Shown here piece by piece: positions 51,353-58,465 of a stretch of DNA of 64,000 nucleotides (position 1 is the stretch's first letter; each line of letters begins with the position of its first letter). The position numbers were made by a program, and so were the translations under genes. The DNA is from Pseudomonadota bacterium. Lineage in GTDB: Bacteria > Desulfobacterota > Binatia > Binatales > Binataceae. The stretch spans positions 1 through 64,000 of the forward strand of contig JAJPHI010000017.1 of NCBI GenBank assembly GCA_021325355.1, read 5' to 3'. The notes below the pieces were generated by a model. It searched no databases, had not been told where the DNA came from, and saw only the letters and a program-made list of their open reading frames with translations.

Positions 51353-52519
51353 TTATAACGACGCGTAAACGGCCTCGATCAGCGGCACCGCGCGTTCATC
51401 GATCAAGAGCCCGAGGTTCATGCGGTTCATCGTGTAGCCGAAACCGATCCGCGCCTTGGGATCCGCGAAGCCGAGCGAGCCGCCGGCGCCCGGATGGCCG
51501 AAGGTATGCGTGTTCGGCCCCATCATGGCCCCTGATTGCGAGAGCATGAAGCCCGCGCTGAAGCGCGACGCGAGCATCAGCACCTCGTCGCGCCCGAAGG
51601 ACTGCTCGGTCCAGCATCGCTCGAGCGCGTCTGGGCTGAGGACGCGGACGCCGTCGAGTTCGCCGCCGCGCGCCAGCGCCCCATAGAGGCGCGCGAGCGC
51701 ACGGGCGTTGGTATGCGCATTGCCGGCGGGCAGCTCGGCCGCGCGCCACGCGCGTGTGTTGACGAAGCCGGGGCGATTTAGAATTCCCGGGTTACCAAAG
51801 GTTTTGGCGCTCACCGATTCGGGGTCTTTGGCCATCTCGGCGAACGGATTCGGTTCGCCCGCTTTCGGCCTGGCGGGAATCATCTCGGCCGTCCGCGCGT
51901 CGTGTTCGGGTCCGAGCCCGATATGGCAATCGAGGCCGAGCGGACCGGCGATTTCATCCCGGAGATAGGCGCTGAAGGTGGCTTTGCCACTGACGCGACG
52001 GACCACTTCGCCGACCAGCCAGCCGAAGGTCATGGCGTGATAACCGTGACGGGTGCCCGGCCGCCACCACGGCTCCTGCTCGGCCAGCGCCGTGCACATC
52101 GCCTGCCAGTTCAAAAACGTCGCATCGTCGAGCGGCTTGCGGATGGCGGGGAGGCCCGCGCGATGGCTCAGCAGGTAACGGACCGGGAGAGTGGCCTTGC
52201 GCGCCTGCGCGAATTCGGGCCAATAAGTCGCGACCGGTTCGTCAAGGTCGATCTTGCCCTGGTCAACCAGTCGATGAGCACAGATGGCGGTTATGCCCTT
52301 GCTCGTCGAATACACGTTGACGATCGTATCGCGCTGCCACGGCTGGGTTTTTGCCGCATCGGCCCATCCGCCCCATAAATCCACTACGGGACGCCCGTCC
52401 AGCGTAACACTGACCGCCGCGCCGACTTCCGCGTCGCGCGCGAAGTTGGCTTCGAACGCCTCCTTGACGCGGGCGAAACGCCGATCGCATTCACCTTCGA
52501 TCTTGTAATCTGCAGCCAT
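51353..52519 (-). CDS. Serine hydrolase, class C beta-lactamase/esterase EstB fold
   Basis: 388 aa. Nucleophile motif S-x-x-K in VYSTSKGITAI (S71-K74), second-site Tyr in GYHAMTFG, and the C-terminal GHPGAGGSLGFADPKARIGFGY in place of the lactamase K-T-G. VDLWGGWADAAKTQPW is typical of EstB/CubicO-like esterases. No signal peptide is visible, so it is likely cytoplasmic; a role in ester hydrolysis rather than beta-lactam resistance is expected. Monocistronic or first of a pair with none; convergent with the SDR array. Confidence 0.88.
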   Translation of the reverse strand: MAADYKIEGECDRRFARVKEAFEANFARDAEVGAAVSVTLDGRPVVDLWGGWADAAKTQPWQRDTIVNVYSTSKGITAICAHRLVDQGKIDLDEPVATYWPEFAQARKATLPVRYLLSHRAGLPAIRKPLDDATFLNWQAMCTALAEQEPWWRPGTRHGYHAMTFGWLVGEVVRRVSGKATFSAYLRDEIAGPLGLDCHIGLGPEHDARTAEMIPARPKAGEPNPFAEMAKDPESVSAKTFGNPGILNRPGFVNTRAWRAAELPAGNAHTNARALARLYGALARGGELDGVRVLSPDALERCWTEQSFGRDEVLMLASRFSAGFMLSQSGAMMGPNTHTFGHPGAGGSLGFADPKARIGFGYTMNRMNLGLLIDERAVPLIEAVYASL

Positions 52520-52588
52520 TTTACGTCCTCGTGCGAAGTTGCTGGAGTCTAGTCCGAACCGCCGCGGAACCGGAAGCGTCGGGAAGGA

Positions 52589-53068
52589 TCACTCACGGCT
52601 GAGGAGAACGATCGCGGAGGCGGCGGCGCCTTCGCCGCGGCCGAGCGCGCCGATTCCTTCAGGATTGGCGGCTTTGACGTTGATCAGCGAGGCGTCGGCG
52701 TCGAGCGCCTGCGCCAGCCGCGCGCACATTTCCGACAGATGGGGCGCGAGCCTGGGGCGCTGCGCAATCAGCGTCAGATCGGCATTGACGAGGCGCCATC
52801 CGAGCGCTGCGGTTTCGCGCCATACCGTGACCAGCAACTGAATGCTGTCGGCGTCACAGTATTGCGGATCATCGTCCGGAAAACGGCGGCCGAGATCGCC
52901 GCGGCCGGTCGCGCCGAGCAGCGCATTGGCCAGGGCATGGGCGGCGACGTCGGCGTCGGAATGACCGCGCAGGCCGTGTGAATGGGCGATCTCGACGCCG
53001 CCCAGCACGAGGCGGCGGCCGGCTTCAAACGGATGAAAATCAAAACCTTGACCGATTCTAAACGGCAT
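52589..53068 (-). CDS. ispF: 2-C-methyl-D-erythritol 2,4-cyclodiphosphate synthase
   Basis: 159 aa, standard length. Zinc ligands D10 and H12 in IGQGFDFHPF and H44 in HSDADVAAHAL; GDLGRRFPDDDP for the substrate pocket; K132 and GRGEG at the end. MEP-pathway step forming the cyclodiphosphate. Two odd points: the phosphate-binding Thr pair of K-A-T-T is Ala-Asn (KAANPEGIG), and the gene is separate from ispD. Convergence of all other motifs keeps the call firm. Confidence 0.93.
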   Translation of the reverse strand: MPFRIGQGFDFHPFEAGRRLVLGGVEIAHSHGLRGHSDADVAAHALANALLGATGRGDLGRRFPDDDPQYCDADSIQLLVTVWRETAALGWRLVNADLTLIAQRPRLAPHLSEMCARLAQALDADASLINVKAANPEGIGALGRGEGAAASAIVLLSRE

Positions 53069-53123
53069 CCGAGTTGCCTTCGCGGCGTTCGACTGACAAC
53101 CTTACAAGCGTCAGGGTTATGCG

Positions 53124-53405
53124 ATGACCGAGTTCTGGAAACGCCCCAAGTTCTGGGTGAGCGCCGTGCTGACCGCGTGGCTGCTCTACATACTGTACGA
53201 GAATTTTCAGCTTGCCCCGGTTGAAATTCACCTGATCCCTTTTGCCGCCACCCTGCAGTTCAAGGTCTCCGCGATAATCATCGGCTCGATCGTTCTGGGG
53301 ATTGTCGCGACCCTAATCGTTCAATGGCTCTGGCGGCGGCGCTCCTCGAAGAAGGCGTCGGCGTCGGCGACCGCTCCGGTGTCGAGCACCAGCACGGTAG
53401 CCTGA
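53124..53405 (+). CDS. Small two-TM protein, LapA/DUF1049-like
   Basis: 93 aa. Hydrophobic segments KFWVSAVLTAWLLYILYEN and KVSAIIIGSIVLGIVATLIVQWLW flank PVEIHLIPFAATLQF, the N-P-x-x-V-x-L-x-F-like connection of LapA-domain proteins, and RRRSSKK follows on the cytoplasmic side. The last 28 codons overlap the end of moeA on the other strand. Assignment to the LapA family is tentative. It may be a membrane adaptor, but the function is unknown. Confidence 0.65.
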   Translation: MTEFWKRPKFWVSAVLTAWLLYILYENFQLAPVEIHLIPFAATLQFKVSAIIIGSIVLGIVATLIVQWLWRRRSSKKASASATAPVSSTSTVA

Positions 53406-54583
53406 GCGCCCTCGGCCAGCCGGTCCTGCTCACGCGGACCGATCAGCAATCCGTGCGCGCGTGAGAGCGAGCTTAAGACGCCCGAGCTTTGGTTGCCGGT
53501 CGGGGTCGCGACCAACTCGCCGTTGCGGCGCGAGAGCTGGACCCGAACGAACTCGGTGAGCCCGTGCGCGATCCGGATCTCCGCGCCGCATCGCGCGACC
53601 ACACGCGGCAGGCCGACGGCGTTCCGCCCGGCCATCCGGGCAAGCGCCGGTCGCGCGTATAGATAGAAACAGACCATGGTCGAGACCGGATTCCCCGGCA
53701 GGCCGAAGACCGGTTTGCCGCCTACCGTGCCGAACTTGAGTGGACGGCCGGGCCTTTGCGCCACGCCGTGAAAAAGCTGGCGCAGACCCATCTCGTCCAT
53801 GACTTCCTTGACATGATCGAATTGGCCCACCGAGACGCCGCCGGTGGTCAGCACGACGTCGAAGGCCAGCGCTTCGGCGAAGCGCGCGCGCACCTCCTCG
53901 CGCTGATCGCGGGCGACCTTAAGAATGGTCGGCTCGCCGCCGGCTTCGATGATAGCGGCCGCCAGCGCATACGCGCTCGAGTTCACGACCTGGGCGCCGG
54001 TCGGGATCTGATCGACGTCGACCAGCTCGTCGCCGGTGGCGACGATCGCGACGCGCGGCGCGCGATAGACATCGATCATGGCGCGGTTGAGCGCCGCCAG
54101 CACGCCGAGATCGGCCGGTGTCAGCAGCTTGCCCGCCGCCAGCACGAGTTCGCCGCGCTTGAGGTCTTCGCCCTGCGGACGGACGAAGGCGCCGACCGCG
54201 GCGGCGGCCGTCACCTCGACTATCGCACCGGCGCTGCGGGTGCGCTCGACCGGCACGATCGCGTCGGCGCCGGCGGCGATCGGCGCTCCGGTCATGGTGC
54301 GCGTCGCCTCACCGGCCGCGATCGAACGGGTCGGCATCTGGCCGGCCGCGACGGTCTCGAGCACGCGCAGGCGCACCGGCGTCGTCTCGCTCGCCGAGGC
54401 TACGTCGGCCGCGCGTACGGCGAAGCCGTCCATCGCGGAATTGGCGAAGCCCGGAATGTCGCGCGGCGAACGAATCTCTTCGGCCAGCACGCGCCCGAGC
54501 GCCTGGCGAATCGACAGGCGCTCGACGCCCAGGGGCGCAACGTTGTCGAGCACAATCTGGAGGGCTTGGTCGGCGGTCACCAT
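53321..54583 (-). CDS. moeA: Molybdopterin molybdenumtransferase MoeA
   Basis: 420 aa. DIPGFANSAMDGFAVRAAD, PQGEDLKRGELVLAAG, IVATGDELVDVDQIPTGAQVVNSSAY, VLTTGGVSVGQFDHVKEVM and VFGLPGNPVSTMVCFYLYARPAL are the MoeA signatures. Inserts molybdate into adenylylated molybdopterin. Start ATG 54583; the frame is open upstream but without support. The last 85 nt overlap the LapA-like gene in a convergent arrangement, so its final tail DTGAVADADAFFEERRRQSH is encoded on both strands. No other moa/mod gene in the window. Confidence 0.93.
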   Translation of the reverse strand: MVTADQALQIVLDNVAPLGVERLSIRQALGRVLAEEIRSPRDIPGFANSAMDGFAVRAADVASASETTPVRLRVLETVAAGQMPTRSIAAGEATRTMTGAPIAAGADAIVPVERTRSAGAIVEVTAAAAVGAFVRPQGEDLKRGELVLAAGKLLTPADLGVLAALNRAMIDVYRAPRVAIVATGDELVDVDQIPTGAQVVNSSAYALAAAIIEAGGEPTILKVARDQREEVRARFAEALAFDVVLTTGGVSVGQFDHVKEVMDEMGLRQLFHGVAQRPGRPLKFGTVGGKPVFGLPGNPVSTMVCFYLYARPALARMAGRNAVGLPRVVARCGAEIRIAHGLTEFVRVQLSRRNGELVATPTGNQSSGVLSSLSRAHGLLIGPREQDRLAEGAQATVLVLDTGAVADADAFFEERRRQSH

Positions 54584-54668
54584 GATGGTTTCAGGATAGC
54601 GCCTGCGGGCGGCGACAAAAATCGCTGGAGGAGCTAATCGAGCGTCCGGAGCGGCGTGAATTCCCGCT

Positions 54669-55223
54669 CTAACGACCGGCGCGCTCGAGAATATTAACCT
54701 TGCCGGCGAAGTCCTCGAGGTCCACTTCGGTGGTTTCGAGTACCCGCGCGACCATCCCCCAGAAACCGACCGCCATGATGAGCTCGACGATCTCGCCCGG
54801 GCCGAGATGCTTTTGCAGCGCCTGCAGTGTGGCCTTGCCGCCCTTGACATTGCGCGCGATGGTGTCGGTGAACTCGAGCACCAGTCGTTCGACCTCGCTG
54901 AAGCAGGTGGCGTTCGGCCAATTGTCGATGCCGGCGAGCTGCTCGTCGGTCACCCCGACGCTTTTGGCGATCGGCACGTGCTGCGTGTACTCGTAGAGCG
55001 AGTTGCAGACGCGGGCGTTGCGCAGGATCGCGATCTCGCGCAGTTTGCCGTCGAGCTTGCCCCGCGTCATGAGGGAATTGCCGAGCCGCGAGAAATTCTG
55101 AAACACGGCATCCGAGGCGTTGGCGATCATGCGCGCGACATTGAGCTTGCGCGGCGTGTTGCCAAGGATCTCGAGGGTCTTGGGCGAAGCTTTGCTCTCG
55201 TCAACGTAAGGCAGCAGCGCCAT
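54669..55223 (-). CDS. Carboxymuconolactone decarboxylase-family protein without the redox CxxC
   Basis: 184 aa. REIAILRNARVCNSLYEYTQHVPIAKSVGVTDEQLA is the CMD/AhpD helical core. In AhpD peroxidases the turn is C-x-x-C-x-x-x-H; here it is S-x-x-E-x-x-x-H (NSLYEYTQH), so disulfide chemistry is unlikely. The remaining part, TDTIARNVKGGKATLQALQ and GPGEIVELIMAVGFWGMVARVLETTEVDLED, is well conserved in form. Could be a lactone decarboxylase or a hydrophobic-ligand enzyme. Just downstream of dedA's direction in the same strand run; no operon evidence. Confidence 0.85.
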   Translation of the reverse strand: MALLPYVDESKASPKTLEILGNTPRKLNVARMIANASDAVFQNFSRLGNSLMTRGKLDGKLREIAILRNARVCNSLYEYTQHVPIAKSVGVTDEQLAGIDNWPNATCFSEVERLVLEFTDTIARNVKGGKATLQALQKHLGPGEIVELIMAVGFWGMVARVLETTEVDLEDFAGKVNILERAGR

Positions 55224-55251
55224 GTGTCAAACCTCCAACGGATAAATTCGG

Positions 55252-55269
55252 CCGCGGACTGAACCGCGG
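55252..55269. other. CCGCGG stem-loop between dedA and the CMD gene
   Basis: CCGCGG (55252-55257), loop ACTGAA, CCGCGG (55264-55269). Six-bp GC stem. May slow or end transcripts in the 65-nt gap; weak evidence. Confidence 0.25.
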
Positions 55270-55288
55270 GTGTGAGCGGCCGCCCGCT

Positions 55289-55906
55289 TCAATCGCTCGC
55301 GTCGAGCTGCTGATGCCGATGGGTTTCCCGCCACCAGTAGAGCAGCAGCGCGGCGAGTACCAGGCCGATCAGGAGTTCGATCCCGACGGTCGCGCGACGG
55401 GCCAGCCATTCGAGCTGTCCACCCAATAGATAGCCGATCGTGGTGACCAGGGGACACCAGACCACCGCCCCGAAAATATTCCAGCCCAGAAAGCGCAGGA
55501 AAGGCATCCCGGCCGCACCGGCCATCGGACCGGCCAGAAAGCGTGCGCCGGCGACAAACCGCGCCATGAACACCGCCTTGTTGCCGTGCGCGATAAAGAA
55601 GCGGCGCAGGCGCTCGTAACGGACCCGGATAAAATGAAACCGCCCGGCCAGGCTTTCGAACAGACGCTGCCCCTGCATCCGGCCGAAGGTATAGCCGCAA
55701 CAGTCGCCGGTTACCGCGCTGGCGGTGCCGACGGCGTAGAGGAGACCGAGGTCGAGTTCGCCGCGACCAGCCATGAAGCCGGCGATCAGCAAAACGGTCT
55801 CTTCAGGAACGGGAAAGCCGAGGTTGCCGATAAAGACAAAGATAAACACGCCCAGATAACCCCAGGCGCCAATCCATCCGGTTACGTCCACGTGAGGTGC
55901 ATGCAT
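55289..55906 (-). CDS. DedA/SNARE-associated-type membrane protein
   Basis: 205 aa. WGYLGVFIFVFIGNLGFPVPEETVLLIAGFMAG contains the family F-x-G-x-x-x-P-x-P-E-E. GYTFGRMQGQRLFES and the conserved FFIAHGNKAVFMARFVAGARFLAGPMAGAAGM hold the Arg residues of the DedA motif R-F-x-x-x-x-R. Four or five hydrophobic segments. DedA proteins flip or move polyprenyl phosphate or other lipids. Start taken at ATG 55906 (MHAPHV); the frame extends upstream into the intergenic region. Divergent from the dienelactone hydrolase gene. Confidence 0.88.
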   Translation of the reverse strand: MHAPHVDVTGWIGAWGYLGVFIFVFIGNLGFPVPEETVLLIAGFMAGRGELDLGLLYAVGTASAVTGDCCGYTFGRMQGQRLFESLAGRFHFIRVRYERLRRFFIAHGNKAVFMARFVAGARFLAGPMAGAAGMPFLRFLGWNIFGAVVWCPLVTTIGYLLGGQLEWLARRATVGIELLIGLVLAALLLYWWRETHRHQQLDASD

Positions 55907-55921
55907 CACGAGGCAGCCCCG

Positions 55922-56007
55922 CCTGCCGTCCTCCCAAGCTTGCCGGATAACGGCAGGTAAAGTAAGTGGTCGGCGGTTTTGGTCACAACCGGCAAATGCG
56001 CTATTGG
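55922..56007 (+). promoter_or_regulatory. Divergent promoter region of the dienelactone hydrolase gene
   Basis: TTGGTC (55979-55984), 17-nt spacer, TATTGG (56002-56007) is a moderate sigma70-like promoter. Upstream, inverted arms CCTGCCG (55922-55928) and CGGCAGG (55951-55957), plus a nested TGCCG-gataa-CGGCA (55941-55955), could be an operator. Confidence 0.35.
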
Positions 56008-56052
56008 GAAGCAGAAACCCAACGGGCATTTTCCTTTTCTGCGGAGGCATCG

Positions 56053-56745
56053 ATGGCGCTAGCCGGTGAAGTCAAAAATCTCGACGCGCTCGAAGGCCGC
56101 GACGTTACTTTTTCCAGTGACGGCTTTGCGATGAAGGGTTATCTCGCCCGACCGAAGGCGCCGGGCACTTATCCAGGCGTGATCGTGCTGCATGAGGCGT
56201 TCGGACTGGTCGAACACGAGCGCGACGTGGCGCGCCGCTTCGCCAACGCCGGCTTTATCGCCTTGGCGCCGGATATGTATTCGCGGATCGGCGCGCCGGC
56301 CAATCCGTCGGACATGAACCAGGTGCGGACCAAGATGTTCGGCCTCGCGGATGCACAGATCGTCCGTGACGGCGCGGCGGCGGCCGCCTTTCTGCGCGCC
56401 CAGCCCGGATGCAACGGGAAGGTTGGATGCGTCGGCTTCTGTGTCGGTGGTCGCTGGACGCTCCTGATAGCGTGCAGCAGCGACCGCATCGATGCCGCGA
56501 TCGATTGCTGGGGCGGCTTCATCACGCGCGCCACGCCGGACGCCCTAACGACGCCGGAGCGGCCGACGCCGGTTATCGATCTTGCGCCGGAGCTGCATTG
56601 CCCCTTGTTTATCGTGTGTGGCGAAGAGGACCAGAATCCGTCTCCGGCCGATGCGCAGGCGCTGTGCGACCGCTTGCAGCGCGCCGGCAAGCCCTTCCAG
56701 TTCGAGATGTTCCGGAATGCGGGGCACGCCTTTTTCGCCGACTAA
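56053..56745 (+). CDS. Dienelactone hydrolase-family protein, C-terminus cut by an in-frame TAA
   Basis: 230 aa as read. DLH fold with E48 (VLHEAFG), nucleophile C130 in GFCVGGRW, D193 (EEDQNPSP) and H225 (NAGHAFFAD): the triad is complete. Start ATG 56053 has GGAGG 6 nt upstream. The frame continues past the TAA (56743-56745) for 25 more codons (see next entry), where normal homologs carry the closing helix after the F-x-x-D/Y-R-P-S-Y turn. The stop sits where a Tyr (TAC/TAT) is expected. Either a recent nonsense mutation, a sequence error, or real truncation; the hydrolase may be impaired though the triad is intact. Confidence 0.85.
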   Translation: MALAGEVKNLDALEGRDVTFSSDGFAMKGYLARPKAPGTYPGVIVLHEAFGLVEHERDVARRFANAGFIALAPDMYSRIGAPANPSDMNQVRTKMFGLADAQIVRDGAAAAAFLRAQPGCNGKVGCVGFCVGGRWTLLIACSSDRIDAAIDCWGGFITRATPDALTTPERPTPVIDLAPELHCPLFIVCGEEDQNPSPADAQALCDRLQRAGKPFQFEMFRNAGHAFFAD

Positions 56746-56823
56746 CGCCCGAGCTATCGCGAGGCCGCGGCGTTCGAGCTATGGCCGAAAATGGTGAACT
56801 TCTTCAAGAGCAATCTCGGTTAG
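56746..56823 (+). other. Remnant 3' end of the dienelactone hydrolase after the TAA
   Basis: 25 in-frame codons, RPSYREAAAFELWPKMVNFF then KSNLG, ending in TAG at 56821-56823. This is the expected C-terminal helix of dienelactone hydrolases (R-P-S-Y ... W ... F-F ... L), so the pre-mutation gene was probably 256 residues and ran 56053..56823. Confidence 0.75.
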
Positions 56824-56862
56824 ACCGCGAGGTAGAGGGACGCGGCTTGGCCGCTTCAGCTT

Positions 56863-56879
56863 GCGGCGATGATCGCCGC
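56863..56879. promoter_or_regulatory. 8-bp dyad GCGGCGAT-G-ATCGCCGC
   Basis: Perfect arms 56863-56870 and 56872-56879 around one base. This is close-spaced dyad symmetry of the type bound by dimeric regulators; as an RNA hairpin its loop would be too tight. It lies in the 156-nt gap after the dienelactone hydrolase and ahead of the AT-hook-like mini-ORF. Confidence 0.35.
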
Positions 56880-56895
56880 GGCTTAGGATCGATGC

Positions 56896-56976
56896 ATGGA
56901 CCGATCGATCACCAAGCGAGGACCGGGCCGACCGCCGCGTCCTGATGATTTCGTGCCGCGGCCGCCCAGCGACTGA
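56896..56976 (+). CDS. Candidate 26-aa mini-protein with AT-hook-like motif
   Basis: MDRSITKRGPGRPPRPDDFV plus PRPPSD. The core KRGPGRPPR resembles the AT-hook (R-G-R-P) used to grip minor grooves. TAGGA lies about 9 nt upstream of the ATG. Only 26 codons in a high-GC gap, so it may be chance or the tail of a decayed gene. Confidence 0.25.
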   Translation: MDRSITKRGPGRPPRPDDFVPRPPSD

Positions 56977-56979
56977 CGG

Positions 56980-58389
56980 TCACGGGATCAACTCCGCGAA
57001 GCTTCGGTTGTGCGCCGAGCGGGCGTTGACGGCGTTCGCGTCGCCCGCGCGGAAAGGCTCAAATTCCGCGCCTTCAAGCGGATCGCGCGCCGCCGTGCGC
57101 GGATCGAAACCGTCGGCGCCGACCCCGCGCGTACGCACGAGCTCGACCGCCTGCTCGAGCGCGGTCAGGCTATCGGCATAGCGAGCGAGTCGGGCCAGAG
57201 CGCAGGCTCGATTGTAATACATCTTGGCGGAAGGTGGTCGCGCGAGGGTAGCGGCTTCGAGCCACGCCTCCGCCGCGTCTTCGATTCGCCCGACGCAATA
57301 GAGCAGGTAGGCCTTTACGTGGTACTGGCTCGGCACCCGATAACCGTTGGTGCTTGCGCGTTCCAGTAGATCGATTCCGGCAAGCGCGAGGTCCTGCCCG
57401 CGTCCGCGCAACGCGGCCAACGCCGGGGCCGCGAGGTTTTGCGGGTTCTGCTGGGCCTGCTCGAGCAGTTCGATCCCGAGCATCCCGTTGATTGCGCCCA
57501 GGCAGAATTGCGCGTAGCCCACCGTCAACTGGACCTTCTCGCCCGCCTCCGGCCGGAGCGCGATAGCCCGGCGGAGGAAGTACTGCGCGCTTTCGAGATC
57601 GATCCGTTCGGTGCCGTCGCGTTTAACGAAACCGTAGTAGTTGCCGAGTGAGACCAGGGCGCGGAACAGACGTTTGCGCGCTTCGTTGAAATCGTTCGGC
57701 GGATGGTCTTCGCGGAAGTGCGGCGAGGCCTTCAGCCGATCGACCTGGATGCTGAGCGCCGCTTCAAGGTTGCGCAACAGGGGCAGCGGCGGCCAGTTCA
57801 TCGCGATAAACGGGCTCTCGAGCGAATCGGCCAGCTTGATTTCCGGGTAGCGCAGGAACGAGAAAAAGTTCTCGAGCGGCGCGCCGACCACCTGATGGGC
57901 GGGATTCTCGAATTCGGGATCATCTTCGCCGAAAGAGCGCATCTCCTCGACCGTGACCCGCGCCAGTTCGAGATATTCGCCGATTTTCAGGGTTTGCAGA
58001 TTGCCGACCAGGTCGCGCAGCTCTTTGCGGTAAATGATCCAGAAAACCACCAACAAAAGGAAAATGATCGCGGTGATCCAGAGCGCGGGACTGCTGAAGA
58101 GATCGTCGAAGCGCTTGCGGCGGTAGTCCCGCTCGCTCTCGGCCGGCGGCGTCAGGGCCGCCGAAAGACTCCTCAAGGTCGCGCGCAGTTGATCCTGCAG
58201 GGTGGCGGCGGATGCGGCGGAGTTATCGGAGGGTTCAGCAGATGCGCTCGCGGCCGCAGTCGGCGGACGGTCGGCGTACAGTTGAGCGGGCAGGAAGGGC
58301 GCGGCGGACAGCACGAGAAAGAGCCAGATGAGGAGTCTCGCGGCGCCGATTAAGGCGCGATTTCCGTGTGCGCTGGCGCGGTTCGTCAA
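56980..58389 (-). CDS. Membrane-anchored TPR-like protein
   Basis: 469 aa. N-terminal signal/anchor (LLIWLFLVLSAAPFLPA), a Ser/Ala-rich linker, then a second hydrophobic segment ALWITAIIFLLLVVFWIIY around residues 100-125 and a cytoplasmic or periplasmic helical domain with tetratricopeptide-like repeats (AQYFLRRAIALRP, IELLEQAQQNP, AEAWLEAATLARPP, YADSLTALEQAVEL). TTG start at 58389, with AGGA 5 nt upstream, is the best available because the frame otherwise continues into dnaE. Function unknown; a scaffold or sensor is likely. 76 nt downstream of dnaE on the same strand. Confidence 0.75.
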   Translation of the reverse strand: MTNRASAHGNRALIGAARLLIWLFLVLSAAPFLPAQLYADRPPTAAASASAEPSDNSAASAATLQDQLRATLRSLSAALTPPAESERDYRRKRFDDLFSSPALWITAIIFLLLVVFWIIYRKELRDLVGNLQTLKIGEYLELARVTVEEMRSFGEDDPEFENPAHQVVGAPLENFFSFLRYPEIKLADSLESPFIAMNWPPLPLLRNLEAALSIQVDRLKASPHFREDHPPNDFNEARKRLFRALVSLGNYYGFVKRDGTERIDLESAQYFLRRAIALRPEAGEKVQLTVGYAQFCLGAINGMLGIELLEQAQQNPQNLAAPALAALRGRGQDLALAGIDLLERASTNGYRVPSQYHVKAYLLYCVGRIEDAAEAWLEAATLARPPSAKMYYNRACALARLARYADSLTALEQAVELVRTRGVGADGFDPRTAARDPLEGAEFEPFRAGDANAVNARSAHNRSFAELIP

Positions 58390-58465
58390 GTTGTCCTGCG
58401 ATAGCCCCGCGCGTTGGCGTGCTCGTAAGCGGCCCTTTCCGCTGCGCTTCCTCCGTCCTCGCGGC

